Shown: positions 24,122 to 37,190, numbered from the stretch's first letter. The stretch is 64,000 nt of DNA from Brachycybe producta (GCA_036925085.1 JAUPFP010000024.1:262001-326000); one strand, 5' to 3'. The notes: a model not told the origin generated them from the letters alone. A program made the numbers and translations.

Positions 24122-24243
24122 TAATGGCGCGTTTATAGTCGATATATTTGTCGATCACGTTCTCTCCCGTGTTGTGTTTATTTTCATATTGTACACAGAT
24201 TAGAAAGTAAATGGACTTCCATAAATGGCGGCGAGCGGCATTA
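24122..24243. mobile_element. Possible second Harbinger-like MITE
   Basis: The left end TAATGGCGCGTTTATAGTCG resembles the 61.5-kb element (TGCCGTGTTTATAGT). The right end GCGGCATTA pairs with TAATGGCGC with a mismatch. The inner arms pair poorly, so this is tentative. Confidence 0.4.
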
Positions 24244-25199
24244 GTTGTTAGTAGACTTTATTCAAATGAAGTTTGCTTTTCGGAGAGAGAGAGAGAGAGA
24301 GTGTTGTGTTTGTGTAGCCCACATAAGCGGAAGTCAACTTGTAAATTGTGCGCTGTTGCTCTCCCTTTTTTTCCGCAATTTCTCGAATGACCTGAGGGGA
24401 GGAGGAGGAGGGGATTTGTTGTGTTTTTTTTTTCTTTCTGTTCTACATTTGTGTGTGCGTTGTTGGTCACCCAGATTTACTGGTTTGTTTCACGCCATCC
24501 GAACCCTCCTCCTCCGTCGTCCATTCATCACCATTATACAATATCACAGTTCTCTCTCTCTTCATATAGATATTAGATATATATAATAATAATAATGAAT
24601 GTATATGCAATGTGTATTGGCAACACGAATGAATGAATGAATAAAAAACCACAAAGTTTGATGAGTTATTATAGGAAAGAGAGAGAGAGAGAGATTTAAG
24701 CCTTGGAATCGTGTCCAATCTATTTAATAATATTTGCATGCTATCAAATACACGCTCACTTGTAAAATGCACACGCAACGCTTAATGAAATTGTAATTAA
24801 TTATTTTTATGAGACTTGTATTTGTTATTTTTCTAGACGTTTTTCTTGTGTTTTCGGGGGATTTGATTCGATCTATCACCGTGTTAACGCGAGAGAGAGA
24901 CGGCTTAAACATATATTCTTCCTACGAGTGTGTTGGTGTAAATGACACAACTTATAAAAACTTTCCATTCTGTTATTATTCTATATTGTGCAGGTTATAA
25001 ATCGGCTTAAGTTTGAGAACTGAGTCGAATTGTGGTCGAAAATTGTGTCAATTGTGGCCAATCAAAACCACAAAGTAGAGATCTCGAATTATTTGCATTT
25101 GAATGGCCAACGGGGGAGGGGGGGAGGCCTTCTTTTCTACATGGTGACAGTTTTACAATAGGGTTTTATTTTGTCACTTTGTTGTTGTGGCCAACGGTT

Positions 25200-25850
25200 T
25201 AAGAGGACCAATTGACCCAACCATCCTCTTTCACACCTTGATATCGGTTATACCCATCTCAAACGACGACGAGGCTTTGGAGGTGGAGGCTAACTATTAA
25301 GGGGTTACATTCGAATACGGAATGTGCTGCAGAGTCCAAATGAACATCCTCCAGCCCCAGTTTAATTATGCTACTAGTGGAAGGAAATTGTTACTCTGGA
25401 ACTAATAACTGATCAGGGTCGGCATTTCGCCTTATAATGTGGTTCCATTATCCTTGATTTTGAGGATAATTCTCAAAATCGTTGGTAGTGGAACCAGAAA
25501 TTAGTTGGTTACTCGTAGAGATTACCGGATATAGACAGATGTACTGCACAGGCGGTTATGGCATACTCCAGCTCAGAGAGTTAGAGACACTAGTAGGGTA
25601 GAAAGCCTCAATGGATGGAAGAACACTTGGCTACCTCTTATCATGAACAAAGAACCGGAAATACAAAACAGGAAGTGGAAATACAGTAAAGTTGAAGCTA
25701 AAAATCTAGGATAATAGGATTCACAGAACCTATCCTATTCGTTGCTAACGTAACCGTAGTATTAGAGACCTAACTTATCTCCACTGCCGCCAGCACATAG
25801 AAGCATTGCTAGCCTCTACTTCCAACCCTTGATATCATTTGAAATGGAAC
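25200..25850. other. Low-repeat, balanced-composition block
   Basis: Unlike its surroundings this stretch has almost no homopolymers or microsatellites. It contains a hairpin at about 25439-25492: GGTTCCATTA with TAGTGGAACC outside, GATTTTGAG with CTCAAAATC inside. A frame of 59 codons (25535-25711) is open without a start and matches nothing I know. It may be a decayed retroelement, a noncoding RNA exon or an ancient element. Confidence 0.3.
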
Positions 25851-26069
25851 AAATCATAACACATTTGAGATCATTATACATATTATATTAGTATTGATTG
25901 ATAACATTGTATAAAGATAGCATAATATGGAGGAGGAGGAGGAGGAGGTGGAAAATGAGGTCGAGGGCTCCATATGGAATGAACAAACGGGGGTCGTCGT
26001 TGTTGTTTGTCTGCCGGGTTCGAAATGTTGACAGGTGTTAAAACATTGGTGATATGACAGTCCCATCAA

Positions 26070-27926
26070 TTAAAAACATCATTTCACTTTTATAGGTTGG
26101 ATTTATTTTGAATAATAATAAATTATTATTGTTCGATTCACTCTTTGTTTTTTAGTAAATGATTTAAAGTTTGTAAACACACTTGTGTGTGTTTTATGTG
26201 TCTCAACATCAGAATCATCAGCATGTTCAATGGAATGGCGATGGCACACATTTGTCAATATCATAAATTGCACATCGGTAATGGACTTTTTGATTAGAAT
26301 TATTATTATTATATTTAAACATCCATTGATTTATTATTATATACGTAATGAGAGAGAATTAAAACCAAAAATTGAGTTCATGTGAGGATATTAGGGGGTG
26401 GGGCTTGGTTAATTATTTATTATTTATGATGAAAGAAGGGGGGGGGGTGGATTTAAAATTATTCTAATTTTTTTTTACTTAATTTTACATCGTTTATTTT
26501 TCTGCCCACAAAAAAAAAAACACAAAAGATTTTTTCTTTTCCATAAATTATTTTTTCTTGAAGAGGAAATTTGATAAAAATGGGGGAGGGGGGGGAGAAA
26601 TAAGTTTTCAGACAAAATTCCTTCTTTCCTTTTTGTTTGTGGTTCACTTGGTTGGTTAAAGTTGGTTAACAACCACCTAGACTCCCCGTAATTGGTCTCT
26701 CTCCCTCCGTCTCAATTGTTGAACACTTATTACTTTTAGTTGATTTACGAACACAACAAACTGTCATCAAAATACTATTATTACTTTTTAAATAAAAAAA
26801 AGGGTCCTATCAATTTTAATAGGTTTACACATATTATGAGAAGAGAAACTTCTAAAAAAAAAAGCTGTGTTTGATTAGAAGATGAACGGAGAGAGAACAA
26901 CACACTGAAATATATGTATTAGAATAATAATAATAATAATGATAATGATACTATGATAGTAATAGTAGAAGAGGAAGGTGGCAGATAACATAAAACAAAT
27001 AATATAGTTTGTCCTATTCCAATATTGAATTTTTCGCGCCACGTTCGTTGGTTCTTCTTCTTGTTGGAGTCTATTGAAGTTGTTAAAATTGAAATGTTTT
27101 CCGAACCTAATATTTGTTTTGTTTTGATTGGAACCAATTTAGTAATTGGGGTCACTTTTTCTTCTTTCTGAAATATTTTCTTGAATCTTCAATTCTGATC
27201 TTTCTTTAGTTTTTATAAAATGAGAGACGATTTTTACATTTGGGGGGTGGAATGAGAGAACTGCTTTTTTTTATTGTTTATTTTGTAAAAGTCCAGACGT
27301 CCAAGGTCGAACATGGCCTAAAGTATCAGGCAAAATGGGTGTTGGAATATATATATAGGTGGAAGAAATGATGTCTTTGCTATTTGTTTCTATAGATTTA
27401 AAGATTCTTTCTAAACTTCATCATCATCCCCTCCAATTTTTTTTAGGGGTTTATTTTTTTTCTTACTCTCCCTCTGTTTTTTTTTTCAGGAATGAAGCAT
27501 TGTTTCTCTTTCCCTCTTATCAAATATTACAATTCTATTGTTCTCTGTCCTATTCCTTGGGACATTTTTGTTGGGTTGTTAGGGAGGAGGAGGTGGTTTA
27601 GTAGGTGAGACACCTATATGACAATCATATTTACAGACAGCTGTCAAAAAAATTGCAAATGTTGCAATCTCATGGAATGCAAATAATTCATCTTCTGTTG
27701 ATGATGATGAGTGATTAATATCTTTAAAAGAACGGGGGAGGGGGGGAGGGATAGTTGGATTGTCATTAAGAGAGAAAGCATTGTTTTTTTAAAATACGGG
27801 TATTATTCTTAGTGATTGTTAAGCCAAAGGTAAGTTAGTTTACTAAAACTCAAGAAGTTTCGTAGAATGTCAAAGTTGACGAGTTTAGCTTTTGACTTTT
27901 GCAATTATTAAGGATATAATATACAC
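26070..27926. other. Noncoding; simple sequence
   Basis: AT-rich with poly-G and poly-T tracts. Frames at 26459-26672 and 27359-27601 are compositional artefacts. Confidence 0.55.
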
Positions 27927-28134
27927 ACAGGCATTTAGAAATCGGGACGAACTTCAGTTGGCTCCGCCCTTTTTATGACGACCGGCAACTTCTAATTGGT
28001 TTCTTGTGTGGTTCGACGTTGAAAAGGGCGGAGAGCATGTGACGTCAGACTACATAACCAACCAATTAGAAGTTGTCGGTCGTCATGAAAAGGGCGGTGC
28101 CAACTTGTGTTCGTCCCGATATCTAATTGCCTGT
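27927..28134 (-). mobile_element. Family A MITE, copy 9, chimeric arms (208 bp)
   Basis: Left arm is GCATTTAGAAATCGGGACGAACTTCAG; the right arm is of a different subtype (CAACTTGTGTTCGTCC and CTAATTGCC). The two halves therefore come from different subtypes. TGACGTCA is at 28040-28047. The flanks atatacac and atatgcgc (offset by one) match at 6 of 8. Confidence 0.92.
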
Positions 28135-29157
28135 TATATGCGCAGTACTCATACCCTCATTGATATCAGGATTTGAGGATCTACCACCATTATTATTACC
28201 ATGGTAATAAATCTAAAAAGGTAAGAGGTATCTATCTATGCAATAAAGAAAATACGAACAAGGATACAGTAAAATGGTGAAAAATAAACAATTATAAATA
28301 TTAATAACAGCAGCTCACTTCAAAGTTCAAAATAAGCTTTTACCAAAAGCAACTTCGAATGACACAAAGATCCTTAAAACATAGATTTCCTGCACGTTAT
28401 TGACACACACTGACAATTAGTTGTAATGCACGTTGTTTGTTGTTGTACTGTTGTTATCTTACCTTACTGTAGGTTGTATTTTTTTTACCTGAGACGGCCA
28501 TTTTTTTTAATTCCTAAGTGTAATAATAGCATTAAGATTACCAACCAGAAGAACCAGAACCCCACCCTCCCTCCTCCTCCTTTCAATCACTCGTTATGTT
28601 CGCTATTTATTCACGTGTTTCTTTTAAGTTCAACCCTATTGTTAGAGGCTATTTGTTTATTATGAAGCTGCAAAACCCAATGTTTGGGTAGGGCTTTGAG
28701 TAAAGCTTGAGCAAAACCAAAAAAAAAAGAAGAAAGGTGGTGGTGGTGGTATCATTTTTGTCAAAAAAGAAGAAGAAACGTGCAAAGCCATAATTGTGGC
28801 CTCATTATTATTATTATTATTATTATATATACACACCAAAAGAAGCTGGAGAGAACACAACATTCCTGTGCCAAAATAAAGAATTGAAGGGTTTTTCTCT
28901 CTCATTTGTTTCTCAATCTACCTGAAGAAGAAAGAGGAGGAGGAGGAGGGGAGAAGTGGTTTTTTTTTTTTACGGATTCAGGTTCTTAAAAAGGCTGTCA
29001 CGACTTCAAGGTGTTGTTGGTTCAAGAAGAATCTACAGTATAATATTATAAGGGAAGGAGGAGGGATTGGTCATCCTTGAACCTTGTGCTTAATAATAAT
29101 AAGCATACTGTATATATATACATACATGAACGAACCTTGGAAATGGAAGATAGGTAG

Positions 29158-29203
<46 letters not shown>

Positions 29204-30594
29204 GTTATTATAACGTGCCAAACTGTCGTAAATCTTCCCCTGTGTAGATTTTTATCCCATTTTCAAATCACTCTTTTTTATGTATGGTTTTGGTCTTTGC
29301 AACACAATAACAGCAGCAGCAACATTTTATATTTTCATATTTAATTGTTTAAAATGAATTATTAAAATTATAGAAAAAAAAAATAATTTGGCCTTTGTTG
29401 TGTCTGTCGTCTAAATTCATTTTATATTTCTGGATTTTAGTTTTTTGCATATTTTAAGTCGTTAAATCGCTTGAAAAATGGCTTTTAAATTAAATTTCAA
29501 GAATATATATTAATTATTTCAGTTATCTGATGTGATTTAATGGTGTGGGGGTCAAGGTTAATTGAAATTAATCTCTTTTTTTTTTTGGATTCTCCTTCTT
29601 CAGTATCAGATTTCAATTAAAAAAAGGATAGACAGAGAGAAAGAGGACCGAACTAATAATTTTTACGGGTGTCGTATATTTTATTAAATTTCGTTATGAC
29701 TGACAGTTGTGATGATAAATGTGACACCTTTATTATTGTTATTATTGTTATTGTTATAATTGGCTCGTTTGTTCCTCCTCTCGTCAATATTAGAAGAGAA
29801 AAGGTGGGAAGTTTGTTCTTTCTAACCTGGTTTCTAACCCTAATTAAAGCTAGCTACCCCTTTTGTTTTTATGTTAAGTTAATTAGTGGATTGTAAAAAT
29901 ATATATACATATATACATATACATTTTTTTCAAAAGTTTTGAACATTTTAAATTAATATTATTGGCTTTCAGGTGCATAATACATTTTTGTAAATGCAGA
30001 ATTGATTTATTATTGTTTATTGACTTCTTTGTTCTTTTTTTTTTAATAATTAAATACGTATTCGGATATATATAGTTTTATTATTATTATTAACTTTAGA
30101 AGAGAAGAATCCGCGTTCATTGTTTGAAATCAGCTGATAATTACTTTTTATGATAGGTCGTAATTTATTAGATGAATTATGTCATCAGTTGTCAAAATTT
30201 CCTACAGGTGGTTGAAACAAGGGGAGTTTGGAAGAAAAGGTAGACAGGTATTTTATTTAAGGGGGGGGGGATTGGTGTACGTACATAATACAAGTAAAGG
30301 GGGAGATGCCCCCCCCCCCCCCCTCTTTCCCTTACTGACTGACTGCACCTTTTTTTTATTATTTGACAGACTTAAATATGTTTTAAGGCTGTTTATTTGC
30401 ATTTTGTTGTTACAGTTAGTTGTGACTTTTGAGACTGTGACTTTTATTTTGCATTTGGATAAGTTCAATCGCTGGAATTACTATCGTACTGTAGTTAGTA
30501 TGATTATTATCCGCCTCCTCCTCTTTTGAATGGAATAAACTTGGATCAAATTAAAGAAGAAAACTTAACTTTTGAACCCTCTGAATAATTAAGA
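28135..30594. other. Noncoding; microsatellites
   Basis: Contains (ATT)n near 28806, the (TA)n tract, (GTTATT)n near 29735 and poly-C at 30309-30323. The 116-codon frame at 30179-30529 crosses a G run and a C run and has no domain. Confidence 0.55.
29161..29203 (+). repeat. (TA)n microsatellite
   Basis: TA repeat of about 43 bases with one TG interruption; self-complementary. Confidence 0.97.
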
Positions 30595-30913
30595 TACCAA
30601 CCTATTAAACTCTTTGATTATTTTGTCTTTTAAGGAGTAAAACTTGAAAGTGTTTTAGAAACTAGAATGGTAACTTCATCACGTAATCATATTTTCATGT
30701 TGCTTAATTTCCAAACTGACCAAACGCGAATTGAATGTCTAATAAACCCAATTATTCATGTCAGTTGAATTCAACAGACATGAATTATTGGGTTTAGACG
30801 TTCAATTCAAGTGAGTTGATCAACTTAATTGACGAATGTGTTAAACCCAGCTTTAAGTGATTGAGCTACCCTTCTAGTTTCTAAAAAAAAAACACTATAA
30901 AACCACCTCAAGT
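30595..30913. mobile_element. Family B foldback with a private central hairpin
   Basis: Outer family arms are GTTTTAGAAACTAGAATGG and GAGCTACCCTTCTAGTTTCT, with ACCACCTCAAG at the far right. In place of the usual centre it holds a nearly perfect inverted repeat at 30728-30808, around TTGAATTCAA. See the separate entry for that hairpin. Confidence 0.75.
30728..30808. repeat. Near-perfect hairpin, about 40 bp per arm
   Basis: The arms begin GAATTGAATGTC and end GACGTTCAATTC. The inner part AACCCAATTATTCATGTC pairs with GACATGAATTATTGGGTT, and the centre GTTGAATTCAAC is self-complementary. Only a few bases fail to pair. Such a structure can only persist if recent or actively homogenised. Confidence 0.9.
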
Positions 30914-30939
30914 ACACTGAAAAAGGGTATTGGGAACTA

Positions 30940-31698
30940 GAGACCTTCATAAGGCCCATGGGCTTCGTTGGGCTGGGCCTGGTATAAAGTCTCATGGGCT
31001 GGGCTGGGCTGGGCTTCAATTTTTTACACAATTGTAGGTCTTTATTGGGAACGTTGAAAGAAATGTGGATTTTTGTGAGAATTCGTTTCTCTCTGATGGA
31101 AGATCTGATCTGTTTATGCTTTTTTTTTTAAACCCAATCTAGTAATCAGTCAATTAAACATTCATAGTTCTCCATTTTGTATATAATTTATATACAGGAG
31201 ATATTATGTTGAATTTCAAATAGATAGGAAGATATAATTTTAACCTAGTTAACTTTGTGTTTAATAAAAGATGTGGGGTGACGGTGGTTATAAATCAACT
31301 ATTAGAAGGGTTGGGGTTACACTTGTAGCACATGAAGGTGGCCCACACGCATTGGCGGCGGTGATGATGATTATAATGATTATAATGATGATGGTGGCCC
31401 AATTGTGGACCCCCTCAACATTATTTACAATGTTTGATGCAAACATGATGGATGGATGGATGAAGTGCATCATTTTGTTCCACTCTACCTAACTAACTAC
31501 TAACAATTTAGTAACTTATTTTTTACTAAATTCATAGAGCAAAAGAAAAATATGATTTATTTATCATAACTTTTTTTTATTACATGTTCGATCTCATAAA
31601 AGAGCACCAATTTCATTAGAAATTTGTCTAAATATCTGTAATTGTTGGTTTTTTGTTGTTGTTTTTAGGGATAATACAGGAAGTTGTGCTCTATCATT

Positions 31699-31748
<50 letters not shown>

Positions 31749-32864
31749 AAGAAATATAGGAGGATCTGGTTCAAAATTACCAGAAACTCATGAAAAGAAG
31801 AGAAACATTTTTCTATATTTTATGTTAATAATAATAATAATAATACTGGTGTATATAGTTATGTTTCTTTTGTGTTTGAAACACAGTTAAGAAGTTAGCC
31901 AGCGTATAGCCAGAGGGCGCAGTATGTCTCACATATGTGAATTAGATGATGATATTTCAGTGTGTGTGTGCGTGAATGAGAGAGAGAGAGTGAGTAGTGA
32001 GGGTGGGTTGTTCATTGTTAACGTATTTCTGTAACAAAATTAGCACAAAAGGCTTTGTAATTAGAGTTTCATTATAGAGTGAAGCGAGTCAATTACATAT
32101 GATGCTTTTTTATGTGTCTAAATATTAAATCTTTTGTGTGAATTTCTAATGATATAATGATAATAAAGAAGAAAGATGGTGGTTTGTGTTGAGGAGGAGG
32201 AGGAAGAGAAGAGAGACTATTTGTGTTTTATGTATGAACACGGCTTACTTACTTACTGAGCCTATTTTTAAGAGCTGCTGGTTTAGTGTTTGATTGACAG
32301 GTTGGGCGGAGAAAATGTAGTTGATTGTGTCAAGTAGTAAAATGGGAGGCGGAACGTTGAAGCGTCCTTGTTGGCCGCGTTTTTCTCAAAACACAAACTC
32401 AAAAACGGTCGGTTTTGGATGGGGGTTTTTTTTTTCTTCTTCCTTTCTTTCTTTCTGTGCTACTGAACTTATTATGTATACTGGTAATAGTATTATTAGT
32501 AGTACAGTTGTTGTGTAATGTGAACAAATGCTTGTTTTTCTACCTTGTAATCAAGATACCTTTTTTTTTTTACCTACCTAGACCACCGCACCGCACCGCG
32601 CTTTCTAAATCACCTTCACCATTGATTTCACCTTTTTTTTGGTATAATTTTAGAGTAATAGTAACCGACAACAAAAAAAACCAATGTTGATTTTAGGCAC
32701 AAAAAATATACTCAGGTGGAACAACAACAAGAAAATTAATTTAGCTATTATTTCTCTTGTTGATAGAGAAAAAGAAAATAGAGAGAACCGTGTTTAAAGT
32801 TGAAATAACTTGATTGGTTTTGGTGAAGTAAATATTGGTTCAGGAGTTTGATTTGATAAAAGAC
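30940..32864. other. Noncoding; GGCCCATGGGCT repeats then simple sequence
   Basis: 30945-31018 has repeated GGGCTGGGCT and GGCCCATGGGCT. Related GCCCA-rich stretches lie near 7.35, 11.63, 40.29 and 55.37 kb. The rest is AT-rich with the (CT)23 tract. Confidence 0.5.
31702..31747 (+). repeat. (CT)23 microsatellite
   Basis: Perfect CT dinucleotide run of 46 bases, the longest dinucleotide repeat in the window. Confidence 0.98.
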
Positions 32865-33280
32865 GGTTTTAAAGCGTGTGGTGGAAACGGGGCCTCTCGA
32901 ACTCTTCAATTGAATTCTGTGGTTTGAAATTTCCAATTGATAAGAAACTAGAAGGGAGTAAGCTAGCTCTCAATCCAATGACTTAAGGTTATTTTTATAC
33001 AATAACAATTAGCACTCTGCTAGCAGCCAAATAGGCCTATGGCAGAGGGACATAAAAGTCTACATGCAGCATTAAGCATTGCACATGCACATAATACATG
33101 CACATACATAAAAACAAAATAAATATAGGGATATTTATCTTTCAAAATGAGCGTTTCTAAACATAAATAAAAAATCGTTTTCTTAAGGATATCAGTTAAG
33201 TGATGGAGGTATTCTTCTAGTTTCTAAAACGCATTCCAGTTTTTTCTTCATTTTCCACACCTGAAAGACAGAATAATTAG
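32865..33280. mobile_element. Family B foldback interrupted by a family S copy
   Basis: The left arm contains GGCCTCTCGAACTCTTC and AAGAAACTAGAAGGGAG. The right arm contains TTCTTCTAGTTTCTAAAACG and CTGAAAGACAGAATAAT. Between them, at about 33001-33128, lies a family S repeat absent from other B copies, so S inserted after B. Confidence 0.75.
33001..33128 (-). repeat. Family S repeat, copy 2, nested in family B
   Basis: Contains GCACTCTGCTAGCAGCCAAA, GGCCTATGGCAGAGGGACAT and ATGCAGCATTAAGCATTGCA. The adjacent bases belong to the two arms of a family B foldback, which dates this insertion as later than B. Confidence 0.83.
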
Positions 33281-33340
33281 TTTTTGTCACATTTTGTGAC
33301 ATAAGAAAATGGCATCTTTTTGTGTCACTTAATACTTAGT

Positions 33341-33362
33341 CCCCCCCCCCCCCCCCCCCCCC
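33341..33362 (+). repeat. Poly-C tract, 22 bases
   Basis: The longest C/G homopolymer in the window, just downstream of a family B copy. Confidence 0.98.
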
Positions 33363-33504
33363 AATGTATGGTCCGAATTCAAACAAGGGAAATTCGACTA
33401 ACTTTTGAACCCTTTGAACAGAATACAATACAACTGTTGAGAGAGGATTTAAGTTTGAAGTTCAAATGCTAAGTTTCCTTCTTGAATTTCGACCCAAATG
33501 TTTG

Positions 33505-33710
33505 ACAGGCATTTAGAAATCGAGACGAACTTCAGTTGGCTCCGCCCTTTTTTATGACGACCAACAACTTCTAATTGGTTTGTTGTGTGGTTTGACGTTG
33601 AAAAGGGCGGAGCATGTGACGTCAGACTACATAACCAACCAATTAGAAGTTGGGTTCATCATAAAAAGGGCGGAGCCAACTGAAGTTCGTCTCGATTTCT
33701 AAATGCCTGT
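33505..33710 (-). mobile_element. Family A foldback MITE, copy 10 (206 bp)
   Basis: Flanked by aatgtttg (33497-33504) and aatctttg (33711-33718), 7 of 8 matching. Both arms share a private change, ATCGAGACGAAC on the left and GTTCGTCTCGAT on the right, so the arms were homogenised or copied together. TGACGTCA is at 33617-33624, with GGGCGGAGC immediately before it and CCAAT after it. Confidence 0.94.
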
Positions 33711-34374
33711 AATCTTTGAGGATAAAAGATATAAAAGTTGAATGCATTGTGGATCCTCCTGGTGATCCATTGGATGTCTTTATTACTTCTTATTGGAGGA
33801 ACATTATTACATTTGGTTGGAAGAGAAAATTCGAAATTTCAATGGAAATTATGAAAACAATTTTTTGAAGAAGAAAAGATTTTATTTTCACATTAATGTT
33901 GAATATTTAAAAAAAATCACTATAGAATCGTGTGAGATAAAATTGGATGATGATTATGTGATATCACACTGGGATTCTAGAAAACTTGGAATTAGATTTT
34001 TTTTTTGTAAATTTTAAGCGTGAAAAATTGTCTATTTTACTTGATTTCAATTGAGAGAAAAAAAAATCCAAAACGTTGAAAATAAATGTTCAAGTCATGC
34101 AATAAAGAAAGCAGGTTTCAGTCACTCAAATCTTTTATTTTTTAAAATAAAAAAATGATGCATTGTGAATTTTTCAAGATTATTATTCCCCCTTTACTTA
34201 TTTTTCACGATTTTTTTTTTGTTAGAATTAAATAAAAAAAATTGAGAGAGAAAATTCTAACCAAACAAACAACAATAATAAGAAAAAATGTGTCATTGGG
34301 GGATTCGGATTTTAACTATATTGTATTTATGACATCAGATTATTAGTTATGATGGTTTATTATGAACGAACAAT

Positions 34375-34760
34375 TGGTTATTCTGTCTTTTCAGAAGCAA
34401 ATTTAAAGAGAAACTAGGAAGTGTTTTATAAACTAGAAGGGGGTAGCACAATCACTTTAAACATTATCTTTTAAAACAATTCTTTAAGGGTATTTAAATC
34501 CGTGTTCAATATTTTTCAAAATAAACTTCTTAAAAGGACAAAAAATTAAAAAAATATCGTCTTCTTCTAAGTCGTTGAAAACGTTTATTTTGAAACATAC
34601 CAAGATGAAAATACCCTTAACTTAAATGATTGCGCCGCGCCACCATTACAGTTTCTCTAAAATACTTTTTAAGTTTTTCTTTATTTTTCACCTGAAAGAC
34701 ACACAATAATAATGAGTTTGAGAGGCAGGCCCCGTTTACACTTGAAAACTACCTGAAAGC
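34375..34760. mobile_element. Family B foldback (34.4 kb copy)
   Basis: Left: TTCTGTCTTTTCAGAAGC and TATAAACTAGAAGGGGGTAG. Inner arms: AATATTTTTCAAAATAAAC and GTTTATTTTGAAACATACC. The right side runs from CACCATTACAGTTTCTC to CACCTGAAAGACACACAATA and GAGAGGCAGGCCCCG. It is one of the longest copies and shows both outer arms. Confidence 0.75.
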
Positions 34761-37190
34761 AATTTCTGAACAGATTTATTGATTCCATTTTTATTCTTGA
34801 TAACGTGAGAGAACACTGAAGTTGCAACTGTGGCGCCACGTAGTGCTCGTCATGAAAAATATATTTTGTCTTTTTAGTCTTGTTGAACTTTTGAGGGGGA
34901 GGAGGGGGGAGAAGAAAAAAAGGTATTTAAAATAATAGAAGAAGAAAATAAAGAATTCAAGACTGATAAATATAAAAAAAAGACAATAGGGGGATTTTAG
35001 GGCGATAGATGAGGGAGGTATAGGTAAGTCGTAAAAATGTTGCACTAATAATTGCCCCATTATCTGCTGCTTACAATGCAGACTGGACCCTGGACGTTAT
35101 CCTCCAACCCAACCCCCTTATCCCCCCCCCCCCCCAAATAATAAAACGAAAAGAATTTTGTTTCAGGTGAGTTGTTGCTTCAGGTGTCGTTCAAACTAAA
35201 TGTTTGCTCACGATTTTCTTTTATCCCCTCTTTTTATTAAGGAGAAGAAGAAAAAAAATATGGGGATTAAAATCACAATTGAAAAAAATATCGAAAAACA
35301 TAGAAAATCAATTTTATTTAACCGGGGATATATTGAACCAGAGGATAATTTGTTTATTTTTTCTACAGACAGTTTTGACTATCCAGACTTGAATGTGGGT
35401 TGGGGATGTTTGGTTTTTTTTAGAAAAAAAAAACGAAAACATTGTGACGTTGTCCACTTGAGAGGGAGAGTGTGTGTGTGTGTCCAGTTTCGGTTTATTC
35501 CAACTACAACACGAAAGCCAAAGTCTTGTGTAATGATGATGACTAATGAAGAAAAAGACTGTCAAAACAAGTTTTTCACGGGTGACCCCCCCCCCCCCCC
35601 TCCTTGTTTTATTTAATAAAAGTATTGTTTTTGGTGGTGCTCCTGAATTCCATATTTTTTGGCTCTACTTTCTTATACCTAGTGCACACACACCTGATAA
35701 CTTTAATGCATTTTAAATGCAATAAACGTGTTATACAGCGCCCTCTGTGAAGGACAAACAAACAATATGTCGAATCTGAAAATATTGAGTTAATACTTAA
35801 ATATAATTATAGAAACTGTTGACATTAAAATATTGATTTAGTATTTCAATTTAAAATATTAATAATTAAAGTCAATTTTTATTTGGTGTTCATGTCCTTA
35901 ACTGGATTCCGTATAATTCACCTTATAAACACATTTAATTTGAATTCATTTAACTCATTTGTGTGTACAAGGTATTAGGCCCAAACAGGACACCTTTCAT
36001 ACTTTTATTTAGTTAAATATAACCGACATACATTATTATTACATTACCTGAAAAACTCTCCAAAAACAAAAACAAGTGTAACATTGGCGACTAGAATAGC
36101 CTTCACAAGTTGAAAACAAATTCAACTTAGTTGAAATTATTCAACTTTGAGCGATTATTTTCTGCTTTTTTACTTTTACCTTCATTTTGGTCAAATGGAA
36201 ACAGGGTCTTATGTTTTATCTAAAATCATCTTCAAAAATCTCCATTTTTCATATTTAAAAAAATAAGTTGATTGTGTGGTAAAAACAGGTAGACTTTTTT
36301 CATTTTCCTGGAAACTTAAGAAAATAATATAAAGTCCGGTTTATTCTTTTTTACCACAATCAAGTATCTTGATTGAAGTTGGTTGTCATTTTTTGGAAAT
36401 AAAAGTGACAATAGGAAAGTTAGGAAGAAGAAACCTTTTTTTTTTTACTGGAAAACTTTGAAACTTATTTTTAAAAAAAATTATGACCATGTGTAAAAGC
36501 TGTTGTAAATTTCCGGTGTTTTCTACTGGGAGTAGTAAGTTAGTTAGTTAGTGATCATAATGTGTCCTTTCTAAACCCCCTTAAAGAGGTTGGTTTAGGA
36601 AGGGGGAGTGGGGGTGTAGGGTCAAATATTTAGTATATACATTTGTGGTTATGGTTTTTGTTGGAAGTTGTCAATCAACACGCCATCTGGTGTCTGCCTG
36701 TTGTCGTCCATGTTTTTTAGACGGATTTTCTTCTTCTTCTTCATATCAGGAGTTGTCCACACATCGTTTGAGGGTGAAAACGAATGTGTCATGTAATGAA
36801 AAACGAACGAAAACGTGTGTTGGATATTGGGGGGGGGGGAGAGGGGGGATTTCAGGGTTTTTTTTTTGGAAGCGGGGTGGGGAGAATGTGGATGCATGAA
36901 GAAACAATTTTAAAGTTCGCTGACTTGGAAAGATTTATATTTTTTTTTACGGAAAAAAGTTTAAACTTTCCAGATGAAATTTGCCTATTTTTTTTAAATT
37001 TGACAGTTTATAAAAAGGGTTTGTGGATTTCTTGCAATTTTCTGGCTTTGTTGTGGGACATTGAAAATTTGATCACAAGCAACTTTTCATGCAACTCAAA
37101 TTACGATGAGACTTGCATCTGCAACTTTTTACTGAAAAGCAACCAATCAGAGAAGATAAAAAATAACGAAAATATAATTAAAATAAAATG
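34761..37190. other. Noncoding; longest open frame is not convincing
   Basis: The 138-codon frame at 35200-35616, the longest in the window, starts in a T-rich region, crosses an A run, a GT repeat and a C15 tract and has no domain, splice context or neighbour support. I treat it as chance. Confidence 0.5.
36267..36363. repeat. Foldback, about 100 bp
   Basis: TTGATTGTGTGGTAAAAAC pairs with TTTTTTACCACAATCAA, and AGACTTTTTTCATTTTC with the ATAATATAAAGTC side, with two small gaps. It is probably a short MITE, seen once here. Confidence 0.65.

Noticed and set aside
24258-24778. Open frames of 70-113 codons on both strands
   Set aside because: Arg/Glu and Ser/Leu runs come from (GA)n/(CT)n repeats.
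26010-26040. CCGGGTTCGAAATG, resembling a tRNA box B
   Set aside because: No box A at the right distance and no cloverleaf.
30179-30529. 116-codon open frame
   Set aside because: Depends on a G10 run and a C15 run; no recognisable domain.
35200-35616. 138-codon open frame, the longest in the window
   Set aside because: Crosses A-rich, GT-repeat and poly-C sequence, has no domain and no splice or promoter context.
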